A stretch of DNA of 15,009 nucleotides, taken from the NCBI GenBank assembly GCA_030622395.1, contig JAUXGF010000007.1, positions 1-15,009 on the forward strand, given 5' to 3'. The notes under the pieces were generated by a model, which worked only from the letters and a program-made list of their open reading frames with translations, was not told the DNA's origin and did no database searches. Made by a program: the position numbers and the translations under genes. Source of the stretch: Calditrichaceae bacterium (GTDB lineage Bacteria > Calditrichota > Calditrichia > Calditrichales > Calditrichaceae). Below are positions 12,927 to 15,009 of this stretch, one piece after another; within the stretch, counting starts at the first letter, position 1; every line of letters starts with the position of its first letter.

Positions 12927-15009
12927 CTAAAACTTTAGATACACCCCCAACTTAACAGATCGGCGCATGCCGATGTAGGTCGGGTCCGCCTGCCTGTCTA
13001 ATGAATAACTGGATGTGGGGCCCTCATCCCAGGCCTTACCGGTTTTTTGCCATACTCTGGCTGTGTTTAATCTATCAAACAAATTGTTTACTTTTATGAA
13101 TATAGAAGCATGGATACCAGCAAAATTAAAATTACGATTAGCGCGCAGATTAACGTTTGCTGTCCAGGGCATCCGTTCAGAATTTTTTTCCACCCGTGTT
13201 TGACCTTCCGGAAGCATCGGCGTGTAAGGTAAACCGGAAGATGCGTCGACTAATACATTAATGCCGAATTTTTCCAATGGTTTGAATCCCAACAGCCGCG
13301 GACCAAACTTTTGGGGGAAACGCAAATCGGCGTTAATGGTAAAAACATGACGGCGGTCGAAATCAAGATAAAAATCACGGTTAGGACGTAAATTATAATT
13401 GCTCTTGCTGTAATCGGTAAAACCTTCGGAAGGATCGGATTCATTTCCCTGGGCAATCGAAAGAGTATAGTTTAGTCCGGCGGTAAAATAATTTTGGTAT
13501 CTTCTTTCTATAATAATTGTTATTCCCTCTACGCGGGCAAAGTCGGAATTATTATACACTGTATAGTCATAGGGATAACGTGCAAAATATGTACTGCCCA
13601 CCAAATCGTTGATGTCTTTTAAAAACAGGCTTATATCCGTAATCCACAGATCTGTAAAAGAATGTTTTAAACCGATTTCAAAGGCTACAGTCTTTTGAGG
13701 TTTCATCATTATGTCGCCTAAAAGAGGCTTAGCGGCAGTGACGTCCCTGTTCACAAACATACTTGAATAGGCGGGATTCTGGAAGAAATGCCCGTAAGAA
13801 AAATGCAGCATGGTTCGATCGCTAAAGGGATGCGCCAGCCCTATTCTTGGACTAAGTTGATATTTTGGTTTACCTTCCTCACCGGCGCTTGCCTGATAAG
13901 TTCCGGAAGAATCAAGATAACCGATGTCTCCCATATCATCCCAGCCGTTTGACTTTGGATCGCAGTAATCCAGCCGCAATCCCAAATTGATGATTAAATA
14001 ATCGTACTCGATTTTATCCTGAACATAGAAGGCTATTTCCCATGGATACTTACGGTAAAATTCGAGATTATTGACCGCGCCTTTCTTAGTTGGCTTCTCA
14101 ATATAATGCCTAAAAATTTCATGACGCTTTACTTCCAAACCTGTTTTTATTTGATGATTGGTATGTATCTGGCTGGTTAAATCAAATTTCCCGTCCAGAG
14201 TTTCGGTCTCATTTTCCCACCAGTAGTCGGTTCCTCCCTGGACAAAACCGCCCGCGCCGGTAGATTCGATATAATCTGAACTGTCTAACTCGCCGGTAAC
14301 GGAATTGTACCAGACGGTTTTATCCGTATCTTTAAATTCAAAGTGGCTGTGAAAACGGGAAAGGCGCAATGTATAGAAAGTTGAATTACTTAATGTATGC
14401 GACCATGATAGAAGCTCGCGGTTATGCCATTCTTTGACCAAACCATAATTGCCTTTGTTGTCTTTTTCATAATATTTATAGTATTTATAATAATGAGAAT
14501 AATCCTGATGAGTATTTTGAGAGCGTTCAATTGTAGCGGAAAGCTTCATCATTGGGTTGATTTTATAGGTAACCTTGCCCATGACATCCCGTAAAAGTTC
14601 AAATCCCCAGGGCAGGTAGCTGTCTTCGTTTTTAAATCTGCCTGATAATAAAAAGGTCATGTTTGGAATAAAAGGAACTGGTCCGTCAAAGGAACCCAAA
14701 AAATCGCCCAAAATTGGCACGAGAATAATGTCTTCAAAAGTCTCATCATTTATCACACTTTCAAACTCGTAAAAAGAATTGCCCAGACTATCCCTTCTGG
14801 CATCGCGATATTTGAGTTGTTCTTCGGGAGAGAGTTTTTCGACATCATCGGTATCCAGCAGCCAATCGGCGCTGTGATAGGGTGAACTATTAAGCATGTG
14901 ACTTTCGAATTGAATTTTGCCGTGATATTTTGTGCCGCCTTCTTTGGTAACTATATTCACCACACCGGACATGGAGTTTCCATATTCAGCATTGAAGGTG
15001 CCGCTTAAT
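12927..15009 (-). CDS. TonB-dependent outer-membrane receptor (5' end beyond window)
   Basis: The frame is open to the right edge of the window, giving 693 residues that begin LSGTFNAEYGNSMSGVVNIV, the conserved end of a TonB receptor plug domain. The signal peptide, any carboxypeptidase-like N-terminal domain, the TonB box and most of the plug are therefore missing. An internal ATG at 14970-14972 falls inside this plug motif and is not the start. The remainder is a beta-barrel with blocks such as GLRLDYCDPKSN, SPRIGLAHPFSDRTMLHFSYGHFFQNP and KVNNLFDRLN, ending in LGVYLKF with the terminal Phe recognised by the BAM machinery. It would import a substrate across the outer membrane using TonB energy. 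The downstream surface protein, PorV-like protein and ABC importer suggest one uptake route. It lacks a SusD partner. Confidence 0.93.
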   Translation of the reverse strand, partial: LSGTFNAEYGNSMSGVVNIVTKEGGTKYHGKIQFESHMLNSSPYHSADWLLDTDDVEKLSPEEQLKYRDARRDSLGNSFYEFESVINDETFEDIILVPILGDFLGSFDGPVPFIPNMTFLLSGRFKNEDSYLPWGFELLRDVMGKVTYKINPMMKLSATIERSQNTHQDYSHYYKYYKYYEKDNKGNYGLVKEWHNRELLSWSHTLSNSTFYTLRLSRFHSHFEFKDTDKTVWYNSVTGELDSSDYIESTGAGGFVQGGTDYWWENETETLDGKFDLTSQIHTNHQIKTGLEVKRHEIFRHYIEKPTKKGAVNNLEFYRKYPWEIAFYVQDKIEYDYLIINLGLRLDYCDPKSNGWDDMGDIGYLDSSGTYQASAGEEGKPKYQLSPRIGLAHPFSDRTMLHFSYGHFFQNPAYSSMFVNRDVTAAKPLLGDIMMKPQKTVAFEIGLKHSFTDLWITDISLFLKDINDLVGSTYFARYPYDYTVYNNSDFARVEGITIIIERRYQNYFTAGLNYTLSIAQGNESDPSEGFTDYSKSNYNLRPNRDFYLDFDRRHVFTINADLRFPQKFGPRLLGFKPLEKFGINVLVDASSGLPYTPMLPEGQTRVEKNSERMPWTANVNLRANRNFNFAGIHASIFIKVNNLFDRLNTARVWQKTGKAWDEGPTSSYSLDRQADPTYIGMRRSVKLGVYLKF

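Noticed and set aside
12338..12930. Open frames on the plus strand across 12338-12574 and 12517-12930
   Set aside because: They are translations of modules E and F. Similar peptides arise wherever the repeat occurs.
12927..14972. Treating the internal ATG at 14970-14972 as the receptor start
   Set aside because: The frame stays open to the window edge and the upstream residues complete the plug motif, so the gene is cut by the window and has not been shown to start here.

Overview
The window comes from a Gram-negative bacterium, most likely of the FCB superphylum (Calditrichota, KSB1, Marinimicrobia or a relative). The indicators are a TonB-dependent outer-membrane receptor, a PorV/PorQ-family (UPF0164-like) outer-membrane protein, and a large exported protein ending in a 'VVPNPY...' immunoglobulin-like domain of the type IX/FlgD-like kind. 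The phylum is an inference. All nine coding regions I support lie on the minus strand. No tRNA, rRNA, CRISPR array or phage gene was seen.

In the direction of transcription (right to left) the layout is: 5'-truncated TonB-dependent receptor (12927-15009); a 1.5-kb repeat region holding an IS200/IS605-type transposase (11918-12370); a 972-residue surface protein (8453-11371); a PorV/PorQ-like protein (7055-8080); an ABC importer made of a MalF/UgpA-type permease (5822-6730), a MalG/UgpE-type permease (4380-5222) and a UgpB-like lipoprotein (3065-4357); a xylose-isomerase-like TIM-barrel isomerase/epimerase (2102-2881); a GxxExxY protein (1654-2046); and an AcoX/NAD-kinase-like protein (458-1447). 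The receptor, surface protein, PorV-like protein and ABC genes read naturally as a trans-envelope uptake and utilisation locus for a sugar or polyol-phosphate-type substrate. No ATPase subunit is present, so a shared MsmK/UgpC-type ATPase elsewhere is expected.

The intergenic DNA is unusually rich in structured repeats. (1) A hairpin family is built from a module of two GTCCC..GGGAC hairpins about 70 nt apart with a CCCAG..CTGGG hairpin between them. Two such modules in inverted orientation bracket the transposase gene. The same inverted pair without a gene occurs at 125-341 and 5511-5731, which look like non-autonomous (MITE-like) derivatives. Solo ends at 11495-11582 and 12665-12862, the latter with the last codons of a second transposase copy, suggest a decayed tandem array. 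(2) A second family, with 28-bp terminal inverted repeats of the type TTGCCACTAAGGCGCTAAGA, encloses the GxxExxY gene and supplies its Shine-Dalgarno sequence. A gene-less, nested version lies at 6808-7018. (3) A third element, with TGTCATTT...AAATGACA ends, occurs twice around the PorV-like gene, with its 27-bp core in opposite orientation in the two copies. (4) There is a 42-bp tandem repeat between the permease genes and a heptamer tandem repeat just after the surface-protein gene.

The main biology is therefore an envelope-spanning uptake locus into which several families of small mobile or hairpin elements have repeatedly inserted.
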